From Gnetum montanum (taxonomy: Eukaryota > Streptophyta > Gnetopsida > Gnetales > Gnetaceae): a stretch of DNA of 64,000 nt. The translations under genes were made by a program, and so were the position numbers. The notes under the pieces were generated by a model that was not told the origin of the DNA, made no database searches, and saw only the letters and a list, made by a program, of their open reading frames with translations. This document shows positions 30,738-42,547 of this stretch, one piece after another (position 1 is the stretch's first letter; each line of letters begins with the position of its first letter). The DNA lies in the NCBI GenBank assembly GCA_015680685.1, contig MNCI01001885.1:138223-202222 (forward strand). Reading direction: 5' to 3'.

Positions 30738-32400
30738 CTATTGTTTCTTCTTAAGGTTTAACTCTTGTGGTATTTTTTGGGTGAGGAGATAGGTAAGAAT
30801 GCTACTGTACCAGTTTATCTTTGTGGGAGATTGATTATTCAGTACACCAATAAAGAGGAATTCATCAAGAAAATAATTAGAAATTGGATACTCGTCCTCT
30901 TTGTTGTGCCATCGCAACCGAGATAAATGATCAGTAACTGCATTCTCGATGCCTTTATGATCAATCATTGTAAGATCAAACTCTTGTAAGATTACAAGCC
31001 ATCATATGATACGAGGGCTTACCATTGGCTTATTCATGAGGAACCTTATTGCACTATGATCTGTATGTATATATACTTTATATTCCAATACATAGTGTCT
31101 AAACTTTTCTAGTGCAAACACTACAACCATTAATTCTTTCTCTATGGTAGTGTAGTTAAGTTGTGCACCAATGATACTTCTACTTGCACAGTGGATGTAA
31201 TAAGGATGCTTTTGGTCATCTAACTATGTAAGTATAGCTCCTAGGGCATAGTTGGATGCGTTAGTCATGATGTGGAATGGTTTGGACCAGTCAGGAGCTT
31301 GTAGAATGGGTGTTTCTACTATCTTTTGTTTCAGAGTTTGAAAAGCTAATTCACATTCCTTGGTCCACTCGAAAGGTATGTCCTTTTTCGTTAATTTTAC
31401 CAATGGTTTGGCAACCTTTTAAAAGTTCTCAATAAATCTCCTATAGTAGCCAATATGTCCAAGGAATGATCGAATATCTTTGACAATTTCTGTTTGACGA
31501 GTAATTCCTTGGATAACTTTGATTTTCTCAGGGTCTACCTCTATCCTTGTGTGAGAGATTTTGTGTCTTAGTACTATGCCCTCTTGGATCATCAAATGGA
31601 TTTTCTACTAGTTGAGCCTCAAATAGGTTTCTACACATCTTTTTAACACTTGCTCTAACCGGTCCAAGGCTTGATCAAAGTTTGCTCCATAGGTGGAGAA
31701 ATCATCCATAAAGACTTCTACACCATTTCCTATTTACTATTGGAAGATGCTTAGAACTAGTCATTGAAATGTTGCAGGGGTATTGCACAAGCCAAATGGC
31801 ATCTATTTGTATGCAAACGTTCCCCAAGGACTAGTGAGTGTAGTCTTGGCTTGGTCTTCTAGGGCTATTTGTATTTGATTATATCTGCTATATCCATCTA
31901 GAAAACTGTAGTAGCAAGGCCCTACAATGGTGTCTAAGACTTGGTCAACAAATGGTAACAGAAAGTGATCTTTGAATGTTGCCATATTTAGTAGCCTTAA
32001 ATCTATGCACACCCTCCATTTGCCTCCCTTTTTAGGCACAATATCTAAGGGGCTAATCCATTTACTATCAGCAATGGGGTATATGAACCCAACCTTGAGA
32101 AGCTGTTCAATTTCTTCTTTGACTACTTGCTTCAACTTTGGGTTTAAACACCTCTGCAATTGTCTTCGAGGCTTTATGGGGGGGTTAGTGTAAATCCTAT
32201 GTTGGCATATCCTAGGCTCTATTCCAGTTAATTTGGGATATGACCAAGCGAAGGCTTTTGACCATCTATTAATTACCTTTAGTAGTTCTTCTTTTTGTTG
32301 AGGAGTAAGCTTAGCGTTGATAATTACTAGTATTCCATTTTTAAGGAACATGTATTCCATATCGGTGGATAATGGTTTCAACTCGAGGGGCTCCTACTTA
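30738..32400 (-). pseudogene. Element E reverse transcriptase-RNase H
   Basis: The RT N-terminal half is open for 192 codons (32381-31803). It has 'KLTGIEPRICQHRIYTNPP', 'GFIYPIADSKWISPLDIVPK', 'WRVCIDLRLLNMATFKDHF' and 'FLDGYSRYNQIQIALEDQ' with the first Asp. 'VEVFMDDFSTYG' near 31718-31683 keeps the catalytic Asp pair. RNase H runs from about 31400 to 30900 and ends 'DHKGIENAVTDHLSRLRWHN'. Motif order is that of Athila/Tat-type Ty3/gypsy pol. Stops occur after about 31800. Confidence 0.9.
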
Positions 32401-32482
32401 AATTTCTCAAGGATTTCCAACTTCCCTCAGTTGACATTTTCAAGGTTAATACTTGGAAGTTGGTGGTGGACTTGCTCTAATG

Positions 32483-32686
32483 TGTCTAAGCACAAGTCAA
32501 ACCCTTAGTTGGTTCCATGTATATGAGTGAATTACTTTCTTGATCAACTATGTCTAAGCACAAGTCAAACCCTTAGTTGGTTCCATGTATATGAGTGAAT
32601 TACTTTCTTGATCAACTATGTCTAAGCACAAGTCAAACCCTTAGTTGGTTCCATGTATATGAGTGAATTGCTTTCTTGATCAGCTA
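32483..32686. repeat. Three tandem copies of a 68-bp unit in element E
   Basis: The unit starting TGTCTAAGCACAAGTCAAAC begins at 32483, 32551 and 32619. The copies are nearly identical; the third differs at about two bases. It lies between protease and RT. Since 68 is not a multiple of 3, each extra copy shifts the frame. Elements A and C have a single counterpart. Confidence 0.9.
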
Positions 32687-32699
32687 TCAGCCACTGGGT

Positions 32700-33260
32700 G
32701 TGTTCTTGTTGTGTGGCTGCTACATACAAGCATCTTTTTATGTTGATCACTTATGCACACTGAGTGCATGCAAGCAATGTTAAACTTTGCACAAACCATA
32801 ACCTCTGCACGCAATTACACCCTGTGTCACTATATGCGATGCACGAAAATTTCTTCTTCTCAATCTTTTCAGATGTATTTTCCTTTGATATTTCTAGAAA
32901 AAGATTACAGATTCCTAGGCATGCATCGATGGTGCTTAGCCATGCTCTTCTCATTATGATTGGGAAGTCCCCCTATTATTGTTTACCTAAATCACTCGAA
33001 AGTCAGTTGGGTACGACCACCCATAAATAGTGGTAACAATGTCTTCCACGAGTCCCAATGAGATAGTGATGGACTAGTCGACCAACTCTAAATAGATGTT
33101 GCTCTTTTTCAATGGAGGCAAGTTTTAGGCCTTGTACATTTCTTGAGAAATCAAGTTGATACTAGAACCTGAATCCAAAAGAGTCTTGCATGGTGCATTT
33201 CCAACTATTTGTAAGTATATCAAAGGACTCCCAGGATCAGAGAATTTTTTGGGAAGATGG
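32700..33260 (-). pseudogene. Element E protease
   Basis: The active site on minus reads 'CKTLLDSGSSINLISQEMY' near 33198-33142, with the D-S-G motif intact. The flap and second half run down to about 32920 and the domain is followed by 'CIAYSDTGCNCVQRL' near 32835. It matches A and C block for block and is broken by small shifts. Confidence 0.8.
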
Positions 33261-35832
33261 CCAACTTTGATCTAATTGGTGACGACATGTGTTAGCATGA
33301 ACGTATGCATTGAGTGCAGTGGTTGAGTTGAAGGAGGCTCCAAAGTTTTGATTGATACTAAGGCATCTAAGGAATCAGCTGCTTATGATTGCAAGGGCTT
33401 GGTTAGATTGTTGGTTCTAAAGAAAGGTCTTTTCTTCATGTGGTTGTTGGAACCAACAGTAGGTTGAGAGTTAACAACCCTCATGGCGTTACATTGCTGC
33501 GGCTGGGCATGGATTTCACCTTGCATCGCGGGAGTAGATGGTAGTGGAGCTATTGGTGGAAGAGATGCGGCTGGATGAGAAGGATGATATGCTTGTGAAA
33601 TATCACCTCTAGAAGAGGGAGTCCCATAATACTCACCAGCTTGGTAGTGAGGTTGAGGAGTGATGTGACCAATAGAGTGATGTGGGGAGATTGGCTACTG
33701 CACGTAAGATGCATATGGGTCAGGTTGCTGGTAAGGATACTGTTATCTTGGTGGTGGCATTCCCCATGATTGTGCATGCTGCCACTATTGATATTGCTCA
33801 ATTAGTTGTGGTGGAGTTCCACTTGGATAATACATTAAGGGTTGGTGGAACTGTTTTGGGTTACCTTGGGGGTAAGGTAACCTTCGAGGTGCTTGCCGTT
33901 TGTTCAATCATGGGTTGAGTGCATACACCCCGACTCTTGCAAATGTGAGATTATAGGGCAACATCCCTTAGAATGGTCATATTGACATATTTCACATCCA
34001 CTATCATTATCTGTTTCTAACTCCATAACCTCTTTAATGATGGCAACTTTGCCCTTACCCTTGCTACGTGCATGTTCAGCTTCTCTCTTTTTTCTTTTTT
34101 CATGACCACTACCTTGCTCTCTAGACTCTACTATTTTAAGAACATATTGAAATCTATTATATAGGGAATCCCACATTTGGTCTACCTTTGGTAATACTTC
34201 TAATGTCAACTTTTGGATAGGCAAAGTTTTCCTATTCACCATCTCTTTGAGTGGTGACTCTTCTTCATCCTCACAAAATCATACTCCCCTCTTTCGAAGG
34301 GAAGGATCTCGGTTATATTCTTCCACACTTTCTCTCTTCCATAGCTCACCTTCTTCCTTAGCAACTTGCTCTAATAGTCTTTGAATTTGATGGGACCTAA
34401 GCTCGGATAGTCTTCCCTGGGCATAAGTCCCAAGGGTTCTTCTCGTTTCATGCCTAAGCCCATCTATAAGATGGTGCAGTTGATCATTTTGCGAATAACC
34501 ATGGCTAGGACAATGGTGTAACAGTGCATAATATTGGCCCATGGTAGCTTCCAAGGGTTCATGTCCTCCTTGTTTCTAGCCTTAAATTTACTTTCGCAAG
34601 TTAGACACTCGGGAGTATGTTTGGTACTTGTCATTAAATAGTTCTAACATAGTACTCCACCTACGAATGGATTCCAATTCTAAAGACCGGTACCGGCTTT
34701 CTGCTTCTTTAACTAGTGTATGTGGAAACAACTTAAGTTTGTGTCATTCATTCTCTATATTTTGTAAGGCACACACATCATGGAATGCTTGTAAGTGATT
34801 CTAAGGATTAGCGTTGTATCCCCCTTCAAATCATGGGATATTGTTCATATCTAATCTCTTGATCCTACTATCTTTCTGGTGCCTTGTTGGAATTCTAATA
34901 GCCTCAGTTATGTCCAACATACTTCGAGTAGCGAGTAGGGGTTCATTGTGATCGTCTCATCCATGGTGTTTATGATGCCTCTATTATTCCCTACTCTCCC
35001 TTCTTCTATGTCATGACTCTCTAGAGTGCCCTTGTTCCCTTTCCTGGTTGTTTCGTCTATGACTTCCACTCTACCTACCTTTATCCCCATGGTCTTTTTC
35101 CTTATGACTACATTTGAATATTTAAGGAGAGGGTGAAGGAGATGATGAAGGTGAAGAAGAAGGAGAACCGTCACCATGATGGTGTCTGCTACCTTCTCTT
35201 CTGAGGTCTCGGCCCCGATTGCGATTGCGATCAGAATGTCCACCTTTATCATGAGTTCATGTCCCTTTTTTAGATCCTTTGTGCCCATGAGTATCAAAAC
35301 CTGGGTTATGAATAGTGGAATGAAGGTTTTGATACACAACCCCTTGGCCAAAGTCATGGGGAGGAACATTGTTGTGTGGGTGACTGCCTGAGGCAGGTTC
35401 ACCACCCTCAATTTCACTTAAGACATGTGGGACATCTTGCGACCACTTACCCTTCAAAGACTTATTATGTCTCTCTTGTTGCAAATCCCTTTGATGTTGT
35501 GCCTCCATGGGATGGTATTCTCTCAAGTCATGGTCTTGCATAATGTATTCTGCATGTAAGTGCGGCATGCCAATTTGTGTGAGGGCATGAAGAAGCATGC
35601 TTGGGACTGAACGATTGAGAGGTAACACTATGTTAACTTCTAAGTCTCACCAACGCAGTTGTTTGTCTTGATGGAGGGTAAAGGTGAAGTTTGGTATATA
35701 CTCATCGGGATGAATATATGCCACTCGAACTTGTTGAGGGATTGGCGGATCAACATCATGTGTATTACGCCATTGACTATTTCCTGTTTCAGACCTAGGT
35801 GGTGAGGTGCTTTCATACGAAGAAGGAGACAT
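33261..35832 (-). pseudogene. Element E gag
   Basis: The ATG at 35830-35832 gives 'MSPSSYESTSPPRSETGN'; 'YIPNFTFTLHQDKQLRW' follows. The next open part (35628-35257) has 'RSVPSMLLHALTQIGMPHL'. A Lys/Arg/Asp/His-rich region (35250-34990) precedes the gag core (about 34900-34560) and the helical part with 'HLIDGLRHETRRTLGTYA' (34554-34279). 'VDQMWDSLYNRFQYVLKIVE' leads to a zinc knuckle 'CEICQYDHSKGCC' near 34000-33960. A Gln/His/Pro-rich tail ends at protease. Frameshifts and stops are present. Confidence 0.82.
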
Positions 35833-35922
35833 ACTTGTCTGTTCAGTGTGCAATGTATTCTTGTTTATTATTTTCTCAACCAACCCTATGGGTTTGTTCC
35901 AATGATGTGAATGACTTCCTAT

Positions 35923-36017
35923 ATTCTAATTAGTGCACAAACAACTAAGTCCCCGGCAATGATGCCAATNATTCTAATTAGTGCACAAACAACTAAGTCC
36001 CCGGCAATGACGCCAAT
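35923..36017. repeat. 47-bp direct duplication around a single N
   Basis: ATTCTAATTAGTGCACAAAC and the next 27 bases occur at 35923-35969 and again at 35971-36017, with one mismatch and a single N at 35970 between them. The segment includes the primer site. This looks like an assembly join where both contig ends kept the overlap. Confidence 0.75.
35998..36015 (-). other. Element E primer-binding site
   Basis: On minus, TGGCGTCATTGCCGGGGA lies one base from the 5' LTR. It fits the 3' end of a plant tRNA-Asp (from memory TGGCGCCGTTGCCGGGGA) except for two bases, the best-preserved primer site in the window. Confidence 0.85.
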
Positions 36018-36935
36018 GATGAGCGACGAGGTACCTCTATGCTCAACCATACGAATATGAGTGTTTCACACATGATTTGGTCAAATTCCAAGGACTAAGT
36101 GCTTATGTGTCTTTGTGGAACAAGGACGGGTTGGTTGATCATTATCTTCCCAAGCTTACCTGTATGTCACGATTGTATTGTTAAGTAAGCTTGAGGCATA
36201 TAATTTTTATAGCTTTTATGTTTTTATGTCCTATGCTAGTAGGGAAGGAGAGAGGTAACTACGTGACTAATTCAACTTAACTACTCATTAACTAAGTTCT
36301 AACTAATCCTAACACTAGCATCCGTTCCCACTTACCATACACATCTAGAACTAGTGCAACATTGCTGGGATTACTAAACACTAATTGTTACTAGGTTACC
36401 AAGCATTACACGCATGCTTGAAGTGGTCGTGCTTGTGTAATTTAACGATTTGCTTAATTGATCAAAATGACTTGCTGTGCTAATAATAAAAATGTAAAGT
36501 GCATGAAATAAAATAAAATAAAATAAATGCATTAGAAAATAAAATAAAATAAATGTGTAAGAAAACAAATCTCAAGTACTACAAGGATGAATCAAAGAGC
36601 TCATCTTTATTGCCGTACACAAGGTATGCTCAGGTACACAATGCTCGAATAAAGATCCATCCATACTTAGACCTCCTGTTGCAGGCACTTGGAAAATACT
36701 CTAACTTTCAAACAGACTACAAGAGTTTCGCTACTTGACTGCTAAAAGACTTCTTTCCCAATTGTGCACTTGTGCACTGTATTTATAGGCTTGGGAGCAA
36801 CTACTCTAATAATTAGAGTAACCACTCAAATAATTAGAATAAACCGCTAGAGTAACTACTCTAATAATTAAAATAAACCGCTAGAGTAACTGCTCTAATA
36901 ATTAGAATAAATTGCTAGAGTAACCGCTCTCATCA
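36017..36935 (-). repeat. Element E 5' LTR with a 34-bp tandem array in U3
   Basis: In plus orientation it starts TGATGAGCGACGAGG and ends CTCTCATCA. The TATA box (CTATAAATAC on minus) is at 36779-36788. Between the TATA box and the LTR edge, about 36800-36930 consists of roughly four copies of a 34-bp unit, with starts at 36841, 36875 and 36909. Each has a CTCTAATAATTAGA-like inverted repeat and 'CCGCTAGAGTAA'. Confidence 0.85.
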
Positions 36936-37175
36936 CTAACCATAAGGATTAGGTTATCTATAAAGATACTACTACCTCAGTGATAGCATCCCTCATGACT
37001 ATGGGTGTTTACATTAATGCTAATAATAATCTTGAGGTTAATGTGAAGCCCCACTAGAATAGTACTATTGTGGCTAGTAGGGTTGCTTGTAGTTAATTTG
37101 TACATAAGGTAGCCTCCTTGGTGTTCCCATAGAAATGTTCTTTACACATCTACAAGAACACCTCTATGAACTAAG
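36936..37175 (-). pseudogene. Element F, middle piece: gag tail
   Basis: The sequence after E continues the gag tail of F. In plus orientation 'GATAGCATCCCTCATGACTA' matches 'GATAGTGGCATCCCCCATGA' of A near 14570, and 'AAGGTAGCCTCCTTGGTGTT' matches the 'AAGGTAACCTTCGAGGTGCT' of E. Element D interrupts it at about 37175. Confidence 0.65.
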
Positions 37176-38186
37176 TGTTGAAATACTTAGCATGCAACCA
37201 TAAATAGTCTTTAGATTGATGTAACTTTTAATAAATCAATGATTATAAAATGAATGGGCACAAATCTTTCAATCAAATATGGACTTATCCTACTGCACAT
37301 GTTCTAGGAATAATAGGAAAATGATGAAAAACATGAAGTTCTTAATACAAAAAATGACTAAGTGTAAAATCATTGGAAAAATGAATAAGTATGGATTATT
37401 AGAAAAACAACTAAGTGTATAATATGATATGAACAATGGAATAAAAAATTAAGTGTAAACTATAGATAACGACCATAAAAAATTTAAAACAATGTAGTTT
37501 TGATGTAAGAGAAATAGTTTCAATTTCCTCTCCAAACAATTGAATTTTTACATTGAAAAATGGCTAAGCATAGAATGCTAAAAATTTGACTAAGTATAAA
37601 ATGAAAACATTAGAAATGGAATATAAAATAAGTATAGAACTTGTATAAAAGGATGTAAATGTTGAATTATTAATATTATTCTGTAAAGAAAAGGATTTCA
37701 AAGCCCTCCTTGAAAGTTGTAATTTTTATGTTAAAAAAAAAACTAAGTGTAAGATGCTGAAATTTAACTATGTGTAAAATGTTGAAAATTTGACTAAGTA
37801 TTAAAAGATTGAAATTTTGATTAAGTATAAATTATCAAAAAATAAACTAAGTATAGAATAAGATATAAATGATGGAATAAAAATGAAGTGTAAAGTATAG
37901 ATAGAGAAAGTACAATATTCAAACTGTAGTTTTTACATGAGACAAGTTTTGATGCAAGATAAGTTTTGATGTAAGCCAAGTTTTGACATGAAAGAATGGT
38001 TGAGCATAGAACATGATAGGAAAATAATGTAATATATAAGAGAGAGAAAATTAACCAAGTGTAGAATGGATGTAGGTAAGTGCAAAATAGAGAGCTTGCA
38101 TAGATGTGGAAAAAGATCCCACAAGCATATGTTGTATTGATTAAAACAAAGAAAGAAAAAAAAAATATTCACCTCCTATGGAGGGC
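37176..38186 (-). repeat. Element D 3' LTR, outer part
   Basis: AT-rich sequence in which 'AACTAAGTGTAAAATG'-like words recur about every 40-100 bp (37360-37880). It starts TGTTGAAATAC after a CTAAG flank and is interrupted at AGGGC by element B. No ORF of note. Its LTR identity rests on continuity with 46639-47767 across B. Confidence 0.5.
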
Positions 38187-38980
38187 TGATGAGTGGCGAG
38201 GTGCCCCTACACTCAACCATATGAATATGAGCGTTTCACGCACGATTCGGTCGAACGTCATAGACGGGCTAGTTGTGGTATCTAGATAGTTACTTGCTAA
38301 TCGCAGTTCACTGTCTTCCCACCTAGACTAGTATTTACTTTGTCATGTATGGTTTAGTCTAGAGTGAGGTGTATGATGTAGTTTCTAACCTAGTGCTGCT
38401 CCTGGAGGTAATGGAAAATTACTTTAAATAAGCTAAGAGGAAAATGGAGAGAGAGTTAAGCTAATAGGAGATAAGGGGAGAGAATCTAAACTAGCCTAAG
38501 TGTGATGAGCATCCGTTCCTTAATCATCCGTACATATCTTAGGCCTCATGTATAACTACTACTGGGATTACCAAGTGCATGGCCCATGTACGCTACTAGG
38601 ATACCAAGTAGTCACACTTAGATGCTCGTGATCAAGTCATACTCATTCCACATTTAATAGTAATAACAATTAAGTAATTAAACTAAGTGAATGCTACAAT
38701 GATGAAGTAATCTCGATCTTTATTTCTAGTCATGTGCATGTCCAAGTACGTCACACTCGAATAAAGGATGCTGTACAATTACAATCATCACGCTGTGGGC
38801 ATGCACTGGGAGAAAGGGTTGAGAAAGACTAAAAATGAAAACTAACTTCTAACTAAAAACCTTGTTACCCCATCGTTCATCTAAGGTGTATTTATAGGCT
38901 TGCACAAAAGCCATGATATCGTGAGCTAGGCCACGATATCGTGTACATGATATCGTGACCTAATGAATCATGATTCATCA
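38187..38980 (-). repeat. Element B 3' LTR
   Basis: In plus orientation it starts TGATGAGTGGCGAGG and ends ATGAATCATGATTCATCA. The TATA box (CTATAAATAC on minus) is near 38889-38898. Three GATATC-centred palindromes (such as CACGATATCGTG) follow at about 38916-38957 towards the U3 edge. Confidence 0.9.
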
Positions 38981-38992
38981 TACTCCCACAAT
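38981..38992 (-). other. Element B polypurine tract
   Basis: On minus, ATTGTGGGAGTA abuts the LTR start TGATGAATC. It aligns with the tracts of A and C. Confidence 0.75.
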
Positions 38993-39174
38993 TGAATAAA
39001 AACTTGTCCTTGAGTTAAACAAAATGAGAACAAGCCCCATTGATTACACAGTGGATAGGTATGGAATTATTAATTGACTAGGGATTTATTCATGCCACAG
39101 TGGAGAACTCAATAGAACAAAATTGGGACACAACACAAAATTACAAAATTGCAAAATTGTAAACTTTATTTAGC

Positions 39175-41975
39175 TCATTTGGTTCCAGGTGGCGATGGCT
39201 CCTCCATTGGTCGCTTCCCCTTGTCCTATGCTCCAAGTTTTGGAATTTGATGACTCTGAAGTAGTGCCTAGAGCTTTTCCTCTTCTGTTTGGGGATCCTG
39301 TGCCATCCATGCTGATGCTCCAATGTTTGACGAAGTCGACACCTCCCATGGGCACAATAGGTGTGGGAACATCTTATTTGCTTTGACATACCAGGTTGCA
39401 AACAACCGTCGTTCCTCCTCGTAGGCTCTGGCTTTATCCCTGTACTCTCAAAAATCCATAAGCCATCGAGCTAAGTCTGCTATGACATCTTTCTGGCCTT
39501 GGTAGCTGATCTTAACCACCTCTAGTTCAGAATTTGTGACTTCTAGCTTCTGCAACGTTTTCTTATGCTCCATGAATTCTACTTCGTATTTGGCATAGGT
39601 GGCAGCTACCTGCTTCTCGAGCTCTATTCTTGGGCATCCTGCTGTCAACATGGCTAGATTGGCATTCTGTAGGTTTGCCAATTCTATGTACTCTATGAGG
39701 TCTTGAATCTATAGGTCTCAACTTTTAAGTTCCGCTTGGTGGACAAATGCATATGTGTCCAATATGGCCTGCCAATTAGTGTGTTGAGGATTGGAAGTGT
39801 TGATGTGGGCCTTGGCCATATGGATCTTCTTTTCTATTACTTACTTGTACATTTCCACTTGGTCTTTGAAGTGCTCCTTTAACTTTTCATGCCGCTTGGC
39901 TTTGTTTTGCCACGCACTTATTTCAATGGCTGTCTTTTGATGAATTACACATACCTCCTCCATTGAGAGGGTTCTATTCTCTCTAGCCAAGTGGTTCATG
40001 TCTTGGTTGACCATGACCAACTATTCTCGTAATTGCTGAAATTTTTCCTTGAGAACATTCTTCTATTTCTTCACAGTGGTCAACCGAAGATTATCAGTAG
40101 CAAGTTGTTTTTTCTCCTCCTGTAAGGCTCTAAGTGCCTTGGCATGCACATAGATTTGCGATTGTGCCTTGGAGGCATCCCAATTGGCCTTCTCTTTCTC
40201 CTTCACCACTCTTTTATTATTTGCCAATAGTTTATTAAGCTGCTCTATTCTGAAAGTGTCGAGCTGGTTTGCAAGAATAAATTGAGATGGGTCTCGTTGT
40301 GCAGCTTACAGGGTGACGAGCCTCTCCTAGAGTCTTGTCAACTCCACTTTTGCGTGCTCGACCCTAATCTCTATCATGACTAGCTTTCCTTTGGTGGAGA
40401 TGAGGTCTGATTGTGCTGCCGTGACATCTTGTGGAATGTTAAACAAGGGTGTCATTACTTGTCCTATTTATAGCAATCGATCAAGGACATCCTCATGCTC
40501 CATAAGAGTCATTGAGGAATCGGCCAGAGTTTGAGCATCTCGTGCACCTGTGAAAGCTGCTAGTGGCACAACAAGGACATTGAAAGATTTTTTGATGTGA
40601 TCTACGACCACTTCTATAGCTCTCGCTGCATCCTAGTGCTACATGACCACCATTGTGGCCCCTTCACCTATTTTTAATTACACCTAGAAAGACACAGTGT
40701 TCCCTGAAATCTGTTGTGACTAATAAGTCTCCCCTCCTTCTATTTGGATGGAAACCTCACCCCATGCATGATTAATAAAAACTGTGGGTCATACGGTGTC
40801 ATCGATGATGCGGAAGAGATTAGCATCATCACAACTTCCCCAACTGACTGTCTCAACAATGGCCCTGAGGTGGCTCATAGATGGTCTGTAATCCTATAGC
40901 AGTGGTGGTGGTTGATCTTGCTAGCTTGTGCTAGGCATTGCTTCTTGTTGTTGACTAGGCCTTGTGCTTGGAAGTTGGCTAGGCCTTGCAGTTTGAGCTA
41001 TAGTGGATCCCATCATTTGTTCTTACTCTTGCTCTGGCTCTTGTGTCTTACTAGCACTTTTCCTTGGATCTAGTGGCTTTAGTAGTTCAATGAACGAATC
41101 ATTCTAGGCTCTTCTAAGGATGTCATTGGTGTACCTCAAAATACCAGCACGTTTGCATAACTTCCTAATGAAACAAGGGAAGGGCAACGCAAACTTCCGT
41201 GTCTTGTGTTCTTCAAACCACCTTAAGATCTCCATGAGATATAGATGAGGAAGGTTAGCTTTAGCCTTTCCCATCAATATTGCACTTCCTCTTATCACAT
41301 ATGTTGAGATTCTTTTTAATCCTCTCATGGGGAAGATGTGATAAACACCAATCTTGAAGTATATCTTTTCTTCTAGCGTCAACTCTCCACATGTCTTGTC
41401 TTCGTTTTCGTATGCCCTATCCAACCAAAATCTTCGTGCATCAACATCCGAGTGAGTAGACAAGTGAATAATTTTTGGCCCTATATTCTAAAGGTTCAAC
41501 ACTTCTGAGATGGCCTTGGTAGAAAAATCTATAGACACACCGCAAATGTTGACTATGGTGCCTTCTTCCTTATTGTGCTAAAATTGGTACGTTTCTCCTA
41601 AGTACTAGGCACCACTTTCAAAGAAGATAGGCCATAATGGAGACCCTTTGAGTTGGTCCCTAACAACCTCAAGAACGAATTCTATGAAAGATCCAAAGTT
41701 CAATTCCATGATCACTATAGTCGACGAGGACTTTTCATGTATGGCCTGAACACACTTCGTGGACAATGTGAGTTGTTGTCCTTGTTTAGGTGGTGCAGTA
41801 GCTCCTCCTTCTACCTGTCCCGATTATACAGTAGTAGAAGTCTCTTGATGGATGCTAAATGATTGTGCCTCCTACTCTGCATGTTGTTCAGGAGACGCTT
41901 GTCCTATGCCTCTCCTGGGTCGCTTGGACACACCTTAAGAGGGTACTTCTTGTTGTCCATGCTTTGGGGCCATCT
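39175..41975 (-). pseudogene. Element B third ORF: conserved domain plus long coiled coil
   Basis: It runs from ATG (41973-41975, 'MAPKHGQQEVPS') to TGA (39175-39177, 'PSPPGTK'), about 930 codons with few stops in its first third. After a charged start comes 'MELNFGSFIEFVLEVV', then 'VNICGVSIDFSTKAISEVL'. The best-conserved block is 41463-41104 ('LTLEEKIYFKIGVYHIF', 'LPHLYLMEILRWFEEHKT', 'FPCFIRKLCKRAGILRYTND'). A Thr/Gln/Pro linker follows, then a long Glu/Lys/Leu-rich coiled coil to about 39450 ('YEVEFMEHKKTLQKLEV'). The homologue in element A has the same start, order, end and nearly the same length. The first domain recalls plant ATHILA ORF-1/transposon proteins in pattern. The role is unknown. 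Confidence 0.72.
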
Positions 41976-42152
41976 GCAATTACATGGGGTTAGTCATTAG
42001 TAAGATTGCTTACCAAAGGTAAGTTATACCTTACTTCTTACTTTAATGAATTCATCTCTTATTTCGTGTGATTTAAAGTTAATAATTTTTATGAGAATGT
42101 CCCCTTAAGGTTTTAATATTTGGCCCACTTTGATTAGGTGGCTTCACAATTT

Positions 42153-42547
42153 NNNNNNNNNNNNNNNNNNNNNNNNNNNNNNNNNNNNNNNNNNNNNNNN
42201 NNNNNNNNNNNNNNNNNNNNNNNNNNNNNNNNNNNNNNNNNNNNNNNNNNNNNNNNNNNNNNNNNNNNNNNNNNNNNNNNNNNNNNNNNNNNNNNNNNNN
42301 NNNNNNNNNNNNNNNNNNNNNNNNNNNNNNNNNNNNNNNNNNNNNNNNNNNNNNNNNNNNNNNNNNNNNNNNNNNNNNNNNNNNNNNNNNNNNNNNNNNN
42401 NNNNNNNNNNNNNNNNNNNNNNNNNNNNNNNNNNNNNNNNNNNNNNNNNNNNNNNNNNNNNNNNNNNNNNNNNNNNNNNNNNNNNNNNNNNNNNNNNNNN
42501 NNNNNNNNNNNNNNNNNNNNNNNNNNNNNNNNNNNNNNNNNNNNNNN
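42153..42547. other. Assembly gap (395 N)
   Basis: Unknown bases in the spacer of element B, 178-572 bp upstream of the third ORF, where element A has its internal LTR-like promoter. ORFs read through it are artefacts. Confidence 0.99.

Larger units (their letters stand above)
29274..36935 (-). mobile_element. Element E: gag-pol Ty3/gypsy element with deleted 3' end
   Basis: A minus-strand element inserted in gag of element F. Its flanks CTAAT (29269-29273) and CTAAC (36936-36940) are a 4-of-5 match target duplication. The 5' LTR (36017-36935), primer site, gag, protease, RT, RNase H and integrase are present. The 3' LTR keeps only its outer 300 bp (29274-29573) and joins directly to the integrase C-terminus, so the inner LTR, the polypurine tract and anything beyond integrase are deleted. 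E keeps the protease and RT catalytic residues but has a changed integrase residue. Confidence 0.88.

Noticed and set aside
34908-35417. 169-codon minus-strand ORF in element E gag
   Set aside because: It overlaps the recognised gag frame at 35628-35257, and its Met/Ile/Thr-rich translation matches nothing; it is the out-of-frame reading of the charged region.
36800-36930. Tandem units of E as a CRISPR-like array
   Set aside because: The units are contiguous with no unique spacers and lie in an LTR of a plant element.
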